Shown: positions 36,144 through 46,639, counted from the first letter of the stretch. The stretch: 64,000 bases of DNA from JAYWGN01 sp043778255 (GCA_043778255.1 JAYWGN010000001.1:1-64000), one strand, 5' to 3'. Translations and numbers: made by a program. Notes: a model not told the origin generated them from the letters alone.

Positions 36144-36173
36144 TTTGTATTATATAATTTGTTTGTACATTTA
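36144..36173 (+). promoter_or_regulatory. Promoter of rpoN
   Basis: A TTTG -33 box (36144-36147) is followed after 18 bases by TACATTTA (36166-36173), close to the Bacteroidota TAnnTTTG -7 element. This leaves a leader of about 25 bases to the ATG at 36204. Confidence 0.6.
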
Positions 36174-36203
36174 CAACCATCAAATAAATACAACTTTAAA
36201 AGT

Positions 36204-37691
36204 ATGTCGTTAGGTCAAGGGTTACACCAAAAAATGTTGCAGAAACTGTCGCCACAGCAAATTCAATTAATGAAATTGCTGCAAGTGCCTACTGCCAACC
36301 TTGAAGAGCGTATAAAGGAAGAGTTGGAAGAAAACCCAGCACTAGAAATGGGCGAAGAGGAGGAAAACGACTATGAAACCGAGCTTATAAAAGAAGAATA
36401 CGAAAACCAAAATGACGATGAAGCTAAAGACGGCGAACAAGATGATTATGATAGTATAGATATAAGCGAATACGTACAAGATGGCGATGATGATATAGCC
36501 GACTACAAAACCAAAGAAGACAATTACCAAAAAGATGAAGAGGACAAAACCATACCCATAAGTGTAGGTACAAGCTTTAACGAACTTATGCTAGAGCAGC
36601 TTAATATGCTCGACCTTAACCCAACCGAAAGGCTAATAGCTGAGCAGGTAATTGGCAGTTTGGACGATGATGGCTACCTACGAAGAGATACTAGTGCCAT
36701 AGCAAACGATTTGGCATTTAAGCATGGTATAGAGGTTAAAGAAAAATCAATAGAAGCTATAATAACCAACATTCAACAATTTGACCCAGCAGGTGTAGCA
36801 GCACGTAACTTACAGGAGTGCCTACTATTACAATTAAAACGTAAACCAACTAACGATACTATAGCAGCTATAGCTGTAAAAGCCGTGCATAAACACTTTG
36901 ATGAGTTTATAAAAAAACATTACGAAAAAATACAACGAAGCCTCAACCTTACTAATGAAGACCTAAAGTTAGTAATGCAAACTATTACTAAGCTTAACCC
37001 AAAGCCAGCAAGCAATATTGGCGATAGCAATAAAGCCGAAACTTATGTAGTACCCGACTTTTATATATTTAACAATGCTGGCCAATTGGAGCTTACGCTA
37101 AATGGCCGTAATGCACCCGAACTTAAAATAAGCGAAGGCTATAGAGATATGCTAAAGGATTATGAACGAGGTAGCAAAAACGATAAACGACAAAAAGAAG
37201 CCGTAGTATTTATAAAACAAAAAATAGACTCCGCCAAGTGGTTTATAGATGCTATACTACAAAGGCAAAATACCTTGCTACTTACTATGAATGCCATAAT
37301 GAAACACCAACAGGAGTTTTTTATAACTGGCGACGAAACGGAGCTTAGGCCAATGATATTGAAAGATATTGCCGAAGTAACAAGCCTCGATATTAGTACA
37401 GTAAGCCGAGTGGCTAATAGCAAATTTGTACAAACAGAATTTGGTACGTATAGGCTCAAATTCTTTTTTAGCGAAAGCTTAAGTACCGATAGTGGCGAGG
37501 AGGTAAGTACCCGTGAAGTAAAAAAAATACTAACCGATATAATAAGTGCCGAAAGCAAACGAAAGCCCCACAGCGACGAACTATTAACCGATATGCTACA
37601 GCAAAAAGGGTACAATATAGCTAGGCGTACAGTAGCCAAATACCGTGAACAATTAAACATACCCGTAGCCCGATTACGTAAAGAATTATAG
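36204..37691 (+). CDS. rpoN: RNA polymerase sigma-54 factor
   Basis: Region I is the Gln/Leu-rich QKMLQKLSPQQIQLMKLLQ, followed by an acidic region II (about 50-110). Region III contains the core-binding domain, and the helix-turn-helix (SLDISTVSRVANSKF) is followed by the RpoN box ARRTVAKYRE near the end. The protein has 495 residues from the ATG at 36204; the upstream ATG at 36159 adds 15 residues not found in the family and overlaps the promoter. Sigma-54 needs AAA+ activators, none of which is in this window. Confidence 0.95.
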   Translation: MSLGQGLHQKMLQKLSPQQIQLMKLLQVPTANLEERIKEELEENPALEMGEEEENDYETELIKEEYENQNDDEAKDGEQDDYDSIDISEYVQDGDDDIADYKTKEDNYQKDEEDKTIPISVGTSFNELMLEQLNMLDLNPTERLIAEQVIGSLDDDGYLRRDTSAIANDLAFKHGIEVKEKSIEAIITNIQQFDPAGVAARNLQECLLLQLKRKPTNDTIAAIAVKAVHKHFDEFIKKHYEKIQRSLNLTNEDLKLVMQTITKLNPKPASNIGDSNKAETYVVPDFYIFNNAGQLELTLNGRNAPELKISEGYRDMLKDYERGSKNDKRQKEAVVFIKQKIDSAKWFIDAILQRQNTLLLTMNAIMKHQQEFFITGDETELRPMILKDIAEVTSLDISTVSRVANSKFVQTEFGTYRLKFFFSESLSTDSGEEVSTREVKKILTDIISAESKRKPHSDELLTDMLQQKGYNIARRTVAKYREQLNIPVARLRKEL

Positions 37692-37737
37692 CCTTTTTTT
37701 TGTAATTACAAAAAGGCATAAAAAAAAATTAAGTCAT

Positions 37738-38373
37738 TTGAAACAACTAACCTTCGATAAAATATTGTGGCGATTAATTGCCTATATTCTACATCCCATA
37801 TTTGTACCGGTATATTTATTTGCATTTTTAATATATTGCAACAGCCCACTATTTGCTGCTAATACTGTGGCACAAACTAACAGCTTATTGCTTAATGTTA
37901 TAATGAATTTAGTGCTATACCCATTATTTACTTTACTATTATTAAAAGCCTTAAAATTTATTGACTCCTTTTATTTGCCTACCAGCAAAAGCAGAATAGT
38001 ACCCGTATTTGCATTTACCATTTATGCATTTTGGGTATGGGCTTTTGTACTTATGAAAAACCCCGCCAACTACCCAACGGTAGCAATAAGGGTAGGTTTG
38101 TGTATATTTTTAACATCGTCCATTACATTAGTATGCAATGCATTTTACAAAATAAGTTTGCATGCCATAGGTGCCGGTATGGCAGTGGCATTAGCTATAG
38201 TAACAGTAGCAAAGTATAGTGCAAACCCTTTGTGGCTGCTATTTGCAGCACTTATGGCTGTAGCTATACTAGGTAGCCGTAAGCATGATAGTGACCATAC
38301 TACTGTTGAATTATACAGTGGCTTTATATGTGGCTTACTGGTAATGTTAGTGGTGCAGTTTATTGGCGTCTAA
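37738..38373 (+). CDS. Polytopic membrane protein, possibly PAP2-like
   Basis: The 211-residue protein has about six hydrophobic helices. KSRIVPVF, SLHAIGAG and SRKHDSDHTTVELYSGF sit where PAP2 phosphatases carry their KxxxxxxRP, SGH and SRxxxxxHxxxD motifs, but all are degraded, so an enzymatic role is uncertain. The start is TTG at 37738. It overlaps the convergent amidase gene by 4 bp. Confidence 0.55.
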   Translation: MKQLTFDKILWRLIAYILHPIFVPVYLFAFLIYCNSPLFAANTVAQTNSLLLNVIMNLVLYPLFTLLLLKALKFIDSFYLPTSKSRIVPVFAFTIYAFWVWAFVLMKNPANYPTVAIRVGLCIFLTSSITLVCNAFYKISLHAIGAGMAVALAIVTVAKYSANPLWLLFAALMAVAILGSRKHDSDHTTVELYSGFICGLLVMLVVQFIGV

Positions 38374-39164
38374 TATTTTTGCACCAAATCAATCAATATT
38401 TTTTTATCGGTATTAGTAAGTGTAGCAGTAGTATCGGCTGAGTTAAAGTGTAGTTTAAATGCTTGTATGGCAGCTCCTTCTTTTGCTGTGTTATAGCCAA
38501 TTACACGTAAGGCTGTTTTGTAGTTATACTCCAAGGGTAAGGTTACTTTTGTAGTATCGTACCAATGGCCAAAGCCTTTTTGGGCAAGCATTTGCCAATC
38601 AAAGTATTTGCTTGGGTCGTTCTTTCGTTGGGGTGCTATATCGGCATGGCCTATAAAGTTAGCCGTTGGTATACTGTAAGTTTTTTTGAGGTAAGCCAGT
38701 ACATTGAGTAAGCTTTGCATTTGGCTTTCGCTAAATGGTTCTGTACCATTATTATCAAGCTCTATACCAATACTAGCACTATTAATATCAGTTACATTAC
38801 CCCATTTGGCAGCACCACCGTGCCAAGCTCTTAAGTAGTTGTTAAGCATGTGTACTACGTTGCCTTGGCGGCATATTACATAGTGTGCACTTACTTCGGT
38901 ACGGGTAAGGGTAAATGTTTTGAGGGTTTGGTCGCAGCTGTTTTGTGCAGTATGGTGTATTATTACAAAGTTAGGCTTACGCATATTAAAGTTGGTAGTA
39001 CCTACAAATGTGGTAGCCAAACCACTATCCTGCAAAGGGTATTGTTTTATTTGCTTTGCATAAGCTTTTACTTGTTTTTTGTATACTTTATTAGTAGCAT
39101 AATATTTTTGCATGGAGCAGCTATTAGTAATAAGTACAATACAAATGAGTAATAATATTTTCAT
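38370..39164 (-). CDS. N-acetylmuramoyl-L-alanine amidase, lipoprotein
   Basis: The 264-residue protein has a lipoprotein signal (LLLICIVLITNSCSM) and an Amidase_2 (AmpD-like) domain: VIIHHTA (first zinc His), SAHYVI, RAWHGGAAKWG, SIGIELDNNG (catalytic Glu) and FIGHADIAPQRKNDPS (zinc His). It cleaves the amide between MurNAc and the stem peptide. Lipidation places it in the envelope, probably at the outer membrane. Product lengths fit the family. Confidence 0.9.
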   Translation of the reverse strand: MKILLLICIVLITNSCSMQKYYATNKVYKKQVKAYAKQIKQYPLQDSGLATTFVGTTNFNMRKPNFVIIHHTAQNSCDQTLKTFTLTRTEVSAHYVICRQGNVVHMLNNYLRAWHGGAAKWGNVTDINSASIGIELDNNGTEPFSESQMQSLLNVLAYLKKTYSIPTANFIGHADIAPQRKNDPSKYFDWQMLAQKGFGHWYDTTKVTLPLEYNYKTALRVIGYNTAKEGAAIQAFKLHFNSADTTATLTNTDKKILIDLVQKY

Positions 39165-39174
39165 GTGTAAATAT

Positions 39175-39208
39175 AAAAAAACCTAAACAATGTAGCTTAG
39201 GTTTTTTT
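39175..39208 (-). terminator. Hairpin terminator after the YegP-like gene
   Basis: A stem of about 11 bp (AAAAAACCTAA with TTAGGTTTTTT, 39176-39186 and 39197-39207) carries T-runs on both strands. It lies 31 bases downstream of the YegP-like stop on the minus strand. Confidence 0.7.
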
Positions 39209-39238
39209 TAAATAAAAAATAATAACAGCAATAATTAA

Positions 39239-39565
39239 TTATGCTTCTACCACAGTTGCAGTTGCTGCAACACTCATTAAGCTTGCTATACCAGTTTCTC
39301 TAGCTGCTTCATCGCCATACATTTGGCTTTTGCCAATTATTTGTCCGTTGCCAGCTTTTAGTGTAAAGTAAAATTTGCCGTTGGTACTTTCCTTCCTATC
39401 GTACCTGCCCTCCTCGGTACTATTTTTTCGTACACTTTCTATGCCGTTATCACAAGCAGCTTTGGTGGTGTAGCCTTCGCTACCCAAAATGTTTTCGCCA
39501 TTATCAGCCTTTAGGCTAAAATAAAATTGTCCGTCAGCTCCAGTTTTTGTTGCAAATGTTCCCAT
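39239..39565 (-). CDS. YegP family protein (two DUF1508 repeats)
   Basis: The 108-residue protein contains two copies of the DUF1508 module, roughly 10-55 and 58-100. Each has GQFYFSLKADNGENILGSEGY or GKFYFTLKAGNGQIIGKSQMY followed by a helix with Gly-Ile. YegP proteins are small, cytosolic and of unknown function. The gene stands alone with its own terminator. Confidence 0.92.
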   Translation of the reverse strand: MGTFATKTGADGQFYFSLKADNGENILGSEGYTTKAACDNGIESVRKNSTEEGRYDRKESTNGKFYFTLKAGNGQIIGKSQMYGDEAARETGIASLMSVAATATVVEA

Positions 39566-39754
39566 GTTGTTAATTTGTTTTTAAGTTTTTTTGGTATAAT
39601 AAAATGTCCATAATAAAGTTACTGTAATATTTACATTTTTTGTAATAATGCCTATTTTTTTTATACAGCAGTGTGTATTGGTATAATAAATAAGGCATAT
39701 CATCGTTAGTATAATCAATCATCTACTCTTGTAAAAAAAACAAATATTTAAGCT

Positions 39755-40387
39755 ATGCTTATAAGTTGGCAACTAATTGTATTACCGTTTTTATATTTTG
39801 GCAATGTAAGTACACCATTACCAGCACCAATACCTAACACACCAATAATTACCAATGCCAGTTATTACGGCTTACAGCCTAAATTATACACTACTGCAAT
39901 AGCCCATTACAACAAATTAGTAAAGCAACATAAGGTACAAAATAGTAGATACATTACAATATGCAATATGAAATTAAGCTCCGCTAAAAAAAGGTTGTTC
40001 CTAATAGATATGCAACTGCATAAAGTAGTGTATGCCTTACGAGTAGCCCATGGCCAAGGTAGTGGTGGTGAGTATGCCACACAATTTGGCAATGAGCAGG
40101 ACAGCCACAAAACTAGCTTAGGCATATATACCACAGGCAGTACCTATACCGGACAAAACGGGCTTTCGCTTAAGTTATACGGGCTTCAAAAAGGAGTAAA
40201 TGACAATGCCTACAACCGAACTATTGTAATACACGGTAGCGACTATGTAACTGATAAATATTACAATAGTAACGGTAAAATAGGGCGTAGTTGGGGTTGC
40301 CCAGCTGTAAGTAGCAATAATATTGCTGACCTGGTAAATAAAATTAAGAATGGAAGTTTTGTGTACATAACTAAAACAGATGGGTAA
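39755..40387 (+). CDS. Murein L,D-transpeptidase catalytic domain protein (YkuD_2-like)
   Basis: The 210-residue protein has an N-terminal hydrophobic segment and a catalytic domain with RLFLIDMQLHKV, HGQGSGGEYATQFGN, the active-site His in VIHGSDYV and the nucleophile Cys in RSWGCPAVS. Such enzymes form or exchange 3-3 cross-links or anchor proteins on peptidoglycan. Catalytic residues are intact. Exported by its N-terminal signal. Confidence 0.9.
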   Translation: MLISWQLIVLPFLYFGNVSTPLPAPIPNTPIITNASYYGLQPKLYTTAIAHYNKLVKQHKVQNSRYITICNMKLSSAKKRLFLIDMQLHKVVYALRVAHGQGSGGEYATQFGNEQDSHKTSLGIYTTGSTYTGQNGLSLKLYGLQKGVNDNAYNRTIVIHGSDYVTDKYYNSNGKIGRSWGCPAVSSNNIADLVNKIKNGSFVYITKTDG

Positions 40388-40490
40388 AATAAATTAATAT
40401 TACCATAAATGTGTTTAACTATATTGGCGATAATATTAATAATTGTTTAACAGAATGTAAAAAAAAATGACATAGTCATTACATTACAAT

Positions 40491-43400
40491 ATGTCGCTAA
40501 ATCCAAACGTGAAACAACCTAAGGGTAATGAACCCGTGGTGGCTCCACAGCACCATGACATTACCTTGCTTAACGATGTATTAAAAATAATACACGAATC
40601 CACAGGGTTAAAAAATGATTTGATTGTAATATTGCAGAAGCTGCAAAACTATTTGCAAAGTAACTTAATTGAATTTTGGATACCTTACAAAAATGAAAAT
40701 TCAATAGCATTAATACATTACGAACTAGACATTAGTAACCAACCCTTACAACAATATATAACTAACACCTTACTACAAACCTATACCGCCACCGAATATA
40801 CCAATACTACAATATGGCAAAATAAAATAACCCAATGGCTACCTATACAACAACAAGATGGGTTAATGGTACGCCAAAAAATGGCACTTAAGGCTGGTGT
40901 ACACTCAATATTAGCTATACCGGTTATAAACAAAAATGAACCTATTGGCTTAGTATATGCCTACTTTACCACACCACCCTTACAAAATATTAGTATAGAT
41001 ATAGTGGATATATGTGCCAAACAAATTGCTATACACATTGATCAATCGAGGTTGCATAACTTAGTCGATAATTTTTTGGATAACGTAATGGATCTAATAT
41101 GCATTACTAACTATAATGGCACTATACAATTTGCAACACAATCCTACTGCAAATTTTTAAAAATTGATAGTGAAGCACTTCACCATTCTAATTTTAATAA
41201 TTTTAATTTAAACAATTCATTTACGTTTAATGATTTATTTATTGAAAAATGTGCCAGTCAGAAATTTGAGTTTGTTGTTACATATAACTTAAATAATACT
41301 AACAAAATAATACAATGGAATGTAACGGTAGTAGCAGCAGAAAAATTATTAATATTTTCGGGTATAGATATTACCCAAAAGCTAGATGTAGCAAACGAAT
41401 TGCTACAAAAAAACAACTTATTGCAAATAACGGATAAGGAGTTAAAAGCATTGCACAACAATGTAAATGAAGTAGTATTTAAGCTCGATAATAATGGTAT
41501 TTTTTTAGAAATTAGTAGTAATGTAGCTGACTTAATTGGCTACACCAGTAGCGAAATGGTAGGGCAATCCATAATAAGCTTTGGGCATGTACAAGATGTT
41601 GATAGAATTTATGAAAAAGTAATAAATAACCCCGATTCTTTGTTTGCATTTACCCATTATAAACATAGGGTAAAAACCAAAGCTGGTACCTGGCGTTGGT
41701 TTTCTACATCGGGGCAGGCTATATGTAATGCCCAAAATGAAGTTTGCTACACCATTGGGTTAAGTAACGATATAAATGATAAATATTTAGCAGAAATGCT
41801 AAGAATAGAGACTGGTGACAAGTATATTAATTTTTTTAAAAACCAACCTACACCACTTATAGTATGCGAACTTGAAACCTACAACATAATTGAAGTAAAT
41901 GAAGCAGCTTGTAAAAAGTATGGCTATACCAAAAAAGAATTTGAAACATTAAGTACCAAAGCACTTAAAGTAGAAAAAGGGAGTACACTGTTTTCCAAGT
42001 ATGAAAATAATGGAAATGACAAAACCAATCAAAATGCTATATACCAACAAAAAAAGAAAAATGGAGAACTTTTTTTAGCAAAAATAAAATTTAACCAAGT
42101 AATAATTAATAACAAAATAGCCATTATATGTAGTGTAGAAGATATAACTTATGAAGCCAAAATAAAGGACGAGTTAGAAAGTGGTAAACAAATATATGAA
42201 CTGTATATACAGCAAAGTAACGACTCGGTATACAGGTTTGAAACTAGCACCCCTATACCAATTAATATACCCCATAATGAGTTGTTAAGTAAAATTGCAA
42301 ATGAGTTTTGCTTGGTGGAGGCTAACGAAATAATTGCCACACGGTATGGTATAAGTTCGTTAAATAAATTGATAGGCTTAACAATGAAAGAGTTGTATAA
42401 GCTTCAAAAAGTTGACTATGTAAAGGGCATTACTAATTTTATAAATAACAACTTTGAACTTATTAATTATGAAAATACAGGCACAGATAATTTGGGGAAT
42501 ACATTCACATTTTTATCGAACATAAAAGGCCATATAGAAAACGGGTATATAGTACGTATATGGGGAACAAGCAAAAATATAACAGAACAAAAAGAAATAC
42601 AACTTAGCTTACAAAAAAGTAAAGATGAGTACAACAACTTTATTAACAATAGTAACGATTCAATTTTTAAATTTAAAGCTACAACCCTTATTAATGTTAA
42701 TGATAGCTACGAAACTCAAATTAATTTGGCTAAAGATTATTTGAAACTAAGCGAATGCAACCAAAAATTTAAAGAAGAAGTAAATTTAAAAGATAACCAA
42801 CCTATTAACGAAATAACAATAGCTCAATTTATACAAGGATTTGGGTTAAATTATGATTTGGTAGGCACTACATTTATTGAAAATAAATATGAGTTTAAAG
42901 ACTTTGTAGTAACATCTTACAACAAAAAAGGAGAAAGAATTACATTAAAAATAAATACAAAAGGATTTATAGAAAATGATATACTTACAGGTCTTTGGGG
43001 TACAGCAAGTAACATATCGGCTCAAACTTTAGAAGCCGAAAAAAATAACTATTTAGCAAATATAATAAGCGAAGTTAGCGATGCTATATACACCAGTGAC
43101 GAAAATTATACTATTATAACTTTTAATAATGCTGCCGAAAAAATATATGGTATCAAAGCTTCGGAGGCCATTGGCAAAAAACTATTAGACTTTATAAACC
43201 CCGTATACGAAAGTGGATCAAGAGATAAAGTGATGGAAATACTATACAAACAAAAAAAATGGATTGGAAAAGTAACCTTTAATAGGTATAATGATCATAA
43301 ACCTATGACGCTACTAAGTACGGCTAGTTTTATAACCTCACCAACTACCAACAAATTAAATTACCTAATTACTAGTAAAGATATTACCGAACGTAAAGCA

Positions 43401-45218
43401 ACCGAGGCACGAATATTAGAAAGTGAAAACCGATTTAAAAACATTGCCAACAATGCACCTGTAATGCTTTGGCAAACCGACAAAACGGGCAAAAGTGTAT
43501 TTTACAGCAAAAGCTTACTCTACTACACAGGGCTTAGCCTTAAAAAACAATTAAATACCGTATGGGCAAAACTAATACACCCCGATGATGTAAAAGTTAT
43601 AGTAACTAAGGTAGATGAAGCTATTGTACAACAAATACCAATTGAATTAACCTATAGGTTTAAAAATAAACAAGGCGAATACCGTTGGATATTGGATAAA
43701 GCAGTACCTAGGTTTTTGCCCAATGGCGAATTTAATGGCTACATTGGTATATGCCTCGATGTGCATGATACTAAAGCAATGGTAGAGCAATTGCAAGAAA
43801 GCGAAAACAGATTTAAAGACCTTGCCGACCAAGCACCAGTAATGATATGGCAAACCGATGAGTATGATAAAAGTATATACTACAGCAAAGGTTGGTTAAG
43901 CTATACCGGCAATACTATGGAGGAGGAACTTAGTATACCTTGGAAAAATAAAATACACGAAAACGATTATGAAGATGTGGTAAATAAATACCTGGAGGCA
44001 GTAAAGTTGCAAGAGCCATTTTTGCTAGAGTATAGATATAAAAATGCAGCGGGCCAATACCTTTGGTTACTCGATAAGGGTACACCAAGGCGACTACCCA
44101 ATGGACGATTTATTGGCTACCTTGGTGTAGCTATTGAAATTGAAAACTTAAAGCAAACACAGGAAAATTTAAAAATAGCCAACGATAAATTTTATATACT
44201 TAACGAAGCTACCAACGAAGCAATATGGGAATCGGACCTAATAACGGGTGTAGCAATATGGGGACGAGGGTATAAAAAATTATTTGGACATCATAATGTG
44301 GAGGTAAAACACAATAATTGGGAGCAGCTTATACACCCCGATGATAAAGAAAGAGTGGTTGAATTATTTACCAATTTTGATAAAAAAGATTATACCATAA
44401 ATAATATAATTGAATGTGAGTACCGCTTTAAAAAAGCAGATGGTAACTATGCAGTAGTATACGATGTAGCTTATATTATAACCGACCATAAAGGAAAAGC
44501 CCTACGTATGGTAGGCTCCAAAAGGGATATAACCAAACAAAAAGAATTAGAAACTCAACTTATAAGTAACGAAGTAGATAAGCAAATACTTATAAACAAA
44601 GCAGTAATAGAAGGGCAAGAAAAAGAAAAGCTAGAACTAAGCCAAGAGTTGCATGATAATATTAACCAACTTATATCATCATCCAAATTATATATGGAGG
44701 TGGCCAAACGCCATAAAGGCGATGAGGATATGATACAAAAATCGATAGATACACTCGGTATAGCTATACAGGAAATACGACGACTATCCAAAACCCTTAA
44801 CCCCGCTACAATTAACCAATTAAAGCTAGTAGATGCCATAGAGCAACTAATTGTAGATATAGAGGCAACTGGTAAACTAACCATACAATTTGATTATGAA
44901 GCTTTTGATTATGATATTACACTACCACAACTAAACCTATACCTATACCGTATAGTACAAGAGCAAATAAATAATATATTAAAATATGCACAAGTAAGCG
45001 AAGCTCAAATAGTACTTAAAAATAATGCCGATTTTCTTTATATTAAAATAGCCGACAACGGTGTAGGGTTTGATACGGCTAAAAAAAGTAGTGGTATAGG
45101 TTTAACCAATATTAAAAATAGGGTTGCCTTATTTAAAGGGCAAATTGAAATAACAGCAGCACCTAGTAAGGGTTGTAGTATTGAAATTAATATACCCTTG
45201 CACATTAATTATTTTTAA
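40491..45218 (+). CDS. Soluble multi-PAS sensor histidine kinase
   Basis: At 1575 residues this is a very large sensor without membrane segments. Residues 25-190 look like a GAF domain. They are followed by what I read as nine PAS domains (starting near 190, 317, 445, 565, 700, 850, 980, 1105 and 1230), the later ones with PAC-type WRWF/YRWI motifs. The transmitter at 1380-1570 has the HisKA_3-like ELSQELHDNINQ (phospho-His), a histidine-kinase ATPase with DNGVGFD and GIGLTNIKNRV. The H-box with D after H is of the NarX/LiaS type. No response regulator gene is adjacent, so it is an orphan. PAS number is estimated by eye. Confidence 0.88.
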   Translation: MSLNPNVKQPKGNEPVVAPQHHDITLLNDVLKIIHESTGLKNDLIVILQKLQNYLQSNLIEFWIPYKNENSIALIHYELDISNQPLQQYITNTLLQTYTATEYTNTTIWQNKITQWLPIQQQDGLMVRQKMALKAGVHSILAIPVINKNEPIGLVYAYFTTPPLQNISIDIVDICAKQIAIHIDQSRLHNLVDNFLDNVMDLICITNYNGTIQFATQSYCKFLKIDSEALHHSNFNNFNLNNSFTFNDLFIEKCASQKFEFVVTYNLNNTNKIIQWNVTVVAAEKLLIFSGIDITQKLDVANELLQKNNLLQITDKELKALHNNVNEVVFKLDNNGIFLEISSNVADLIGYTSSEMVGQSIISFGHVQDVDRIYEKVINNPDSLFAFTHYKHRVKTKAGTWRWFSTSGQAICNAQNEVCYTIGLSNDINDKYLAEMLRIETGDKYINFFKNQPTPLIVCELETYNIIEVNEAACKKYGYTKKEFETLSTKALKVEKGSTLFSKYENNGNDKTNQNAIYQQKKKNGELFLAKIKFNQVIINNKIAIICSVEDITYEAKIKDELESGKQIYELYIQQSNDSVYRFETSTPIPINIPHNELLSKIANEFCLVEANEIIATRYGISSLNKLIGLTMKELYKLQKVDYVKGITNFINNNFELINYENTGTDNLGNTFTFLSNIKGHIENGYIVRIWGTSKNITEQKEIQLSLQKSKDEYNNFINNSNDSIFKFKATTLINVNDSYETQINLAKDYLKLSECNQKFKEEVNLKDNQPINEITIAQFIQGFGLNYDLVGTTFIENKYEFKDFVVTSYNKKGERITLKINTKGFIENDILTGLWGTASNISAQTLEAEKNNYLANIISEVSDAIYTSDENYTIITFNNAAEKIYGIKASEAIGKKLLDFINPVYESGSRDKVMEILYKQKKWIGKVTFNRYNDHKPMTLLSTASFITSPTTNKLNYLITSKDITERKATEARILESENRFKNIANNAPVMLWQTDKTGKSVFYSKSLLYYTGLSLKKQLNTVWAKLIHPDDVKVIVTKVDEAIVQQIPIELTYRFKNKQGEYRWILDKAVPRFLPNGEFNGYIGICLDVHDTKAMVEQLQESENRFKDLADQAPVMIWQTDEYDKSIYYSKGWLSYTGNTMEEELSIPWKNKIHENDYEDVVNKYLEAVKLQEPFLLEYRYKNAAGQYLWLLDKGTPRRLPNGRFIGYLGVAIEIENLKQTQENLKIANDKFYILNEATNEAIWESDLITGVAIWGRGYKKLFGHHNVEVKHNNWEQLIHPDDKERVVELFTNFDKKDYTINNIIECEYRFKKADGNYAVVYDVAYIITDHKGKALRMVGSKRDITKQKELETQLISNEVDKQILINKAVIEGQEKEKLELSQELHDNINQLISSSKLYMEVAKRHKGDEDMIQKSIDTLGIAIQEIRRLSKTLNPATINQLKLVDAIEQLIVDIEATGKLTIQFDYEAFDYDITLPQLNLYLYRIVQEQINNILKYAQVSEAQIVLKNNADFLYIKIADNGVGFDTAKKSSGIGLTNIKNRVALFKGQIEITAAPSKGCSIEINIPLHINYF

Positions 45219-45282
45219 AAAAAAATCCAATATCGCTTTAACTTTTTGTTAATTAGTAAGTCATAATAAAAATAAAATTATT

Positions 45283-46449
45283 ATGAAAAATGTATTACAC
45301 ATAATTGCCCTTGTAATTATAACAGCATTAGCTAGTTGCAAAAAAAGTGAACCTACACCTACACCACCCCCAACACCTGTAGCTACATATACTGTAACTG
45401 TAAACAATGGTGAGGGAACAGGAACATATACCGTTGGCGATACGGCTTATATATTTTCTAATCCACCATCAAACACACAAGTATTTGACAAATGGGTGGG
45501 TGATATAGCTGCACTTAAAAGCCCCAATGAGTGGCGAACATCCCTCAAAGTGCCTTCACAAAATGTAACTGTAACAGCTACTTACAAAACAACAGGAGTC
45601 ATTAACTTTACAAACCTAATTATAAATGGTAGCCAAGTATTTTACTATGTACCAGCTACTTACCGTGGTATAATTATTCCTTTTCACGGTGCAGGTGGCA
45701 GTGCTAACGGATGGACAAGTACACGTGGTATTGACAACTTAGAGTTGCTAAGGTATGCAGCAGCAAACGGTTATGCAATAGTAGTAACCGAAAGTAAAGA
45801 CAGAATAAGCAAACGTTGGGAAACAAGTACAGGTGCAGCTAGTGTAGATATTGCAAATATTGATATTATACTCAATAGCCTTACCACTAATGGGGTTATA
45901 GCCTTTGGCAAACCGTTTTATGGGGTAGGCATGAGCCAAGGGAGTGGGTTTTTGAGCCTTATAAGTTCAGTAAAAAACTATAAGGCAGCGGCACTATACT
46001 GCTTAGGCGGTATTGACCAAATATATGATAACAGCACAATACCTACAATATGGAATATGGCACAAAAAGATATAACCGAGGACCCCAATAGGCTTGTAAC
46101 TGCTAATGCTAATTATCAAAAATTGCAAAACCGAACTATACCAAGTGTATACTATGTAAACGAACCATCGCCTTTAGCCCCTAACAGGTTTACAATTATA
46201 CCAGGTATTGATGCTAATGGTTCGGTGGCCATATTTAATGCCTTAAAAAGTGCAGGATATATAAATGCAAAAGGTTACTTTACAATTGACCCAAGGGTAA
46301 GTTCAGTATGGTTTTCGGCAGTACCAGCACAATATAATAATGCCACTATGCTACCAATGATTGACGACCAAATTTATATAAGCTATACCCAACACAAATT
46401 TTATAAAGACAGTAACTATAGAACCATCGAATTTTTTAATAGGTTTTAA
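45283..46449 (+). CDS. Lipoprotein esterase-like hydrolase with an InlB-type repeat domain
   Basis: The 388-residue protein starts with a lipoprotein signal (ALASCKK), then a Pro/Thr linker (EPTPTPPPTP). Residues 35-105 resemble a Listeria-Bacteroides (InlB B) repeat, with GTGTYTVGDTAYI, FDKWVGD and NVTVTATYK. The rest is an alpha/beta hydrolase of the esterase/PHB-depolymerase kind: IIPFHGAGGSANGW (oxyanion) and GVGMSQGSG (nucleophile Ser). It should be displayed at the cell surface. The substrate is unknown. Confidence 0.8.
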   Translation: MKNVLHIIALVIITALASCKKSEPTPTPPPTPVATYTVTVNNGEGTGTYTVGDTAYIFSNPPSNTQVFDKWVGDIAALKSPNEWRTSLKVPSQNVTVTATYKTTGVINFTNLIINGSQVFYYVPATYRGIIIPFHGAGGSANGWTSTRGIDNLELLRYAAANGYAIVVTESKDRISKRWETSTGAASVDIANIDIILNSLTTNGVIAFGKPFYGVGMSQGSGFLSLISSVKNYKAAALYCLGGIDQIYDNSTIPTIWNMAQKDITEDPNRLVTANANYQKLQNRTIPSVYYVNEPSPLAPNRFTIIPGIDANGSVAIFNALKSAGYINAKGYFTIDPRVSSVWFSAVPAQYNNATMLPMIDDQIYISYTQHKFYKDSNYRTIEFFNRF

Positions 46450-46491
46450 GCAATTAAAAAAATATTTTGCTTTATTACAATATCTATTGTA

Positions 46492-46552
46492 AATTACTTA
46501 GTCAAATAAGCTACAATTATTATAATTTAATTGCTTATTTGGCTAAGTAATT
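46492..46552. terminator. Long hairpin between convergent genes, probable bidirectional terminator
   Basis: Arms 46492-46511 and 46533-46552 pair over 20 bp with one mismatch (loop 21 bases) and end in T-rich sequence on the plus strand. The esterase gene ends on one side and the multicopper oxidase gene on the other. The stem is unusually long for a terminator. Confidence 0.65.
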
Positions 46553-46639
46553 TTTATGGAGACCTACCAATTATATTTTATACTTTTATAAATAAATGCA
46601 GTTGTTTTTTGTACCTCATTTATGCCAACCTCATTTATA

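Noticed and set aside
37160..37660. 166-codon minus-strand ORF opposite rpoN
   Set aside because: Antisense shadow of the well-conserved sigma-54 C-terminal domain.
37691..37717. Hairpin after rpoN as a terminator
   Set aside because: The stem is uneven and is followed by an A-run, not T, on the plus strand.
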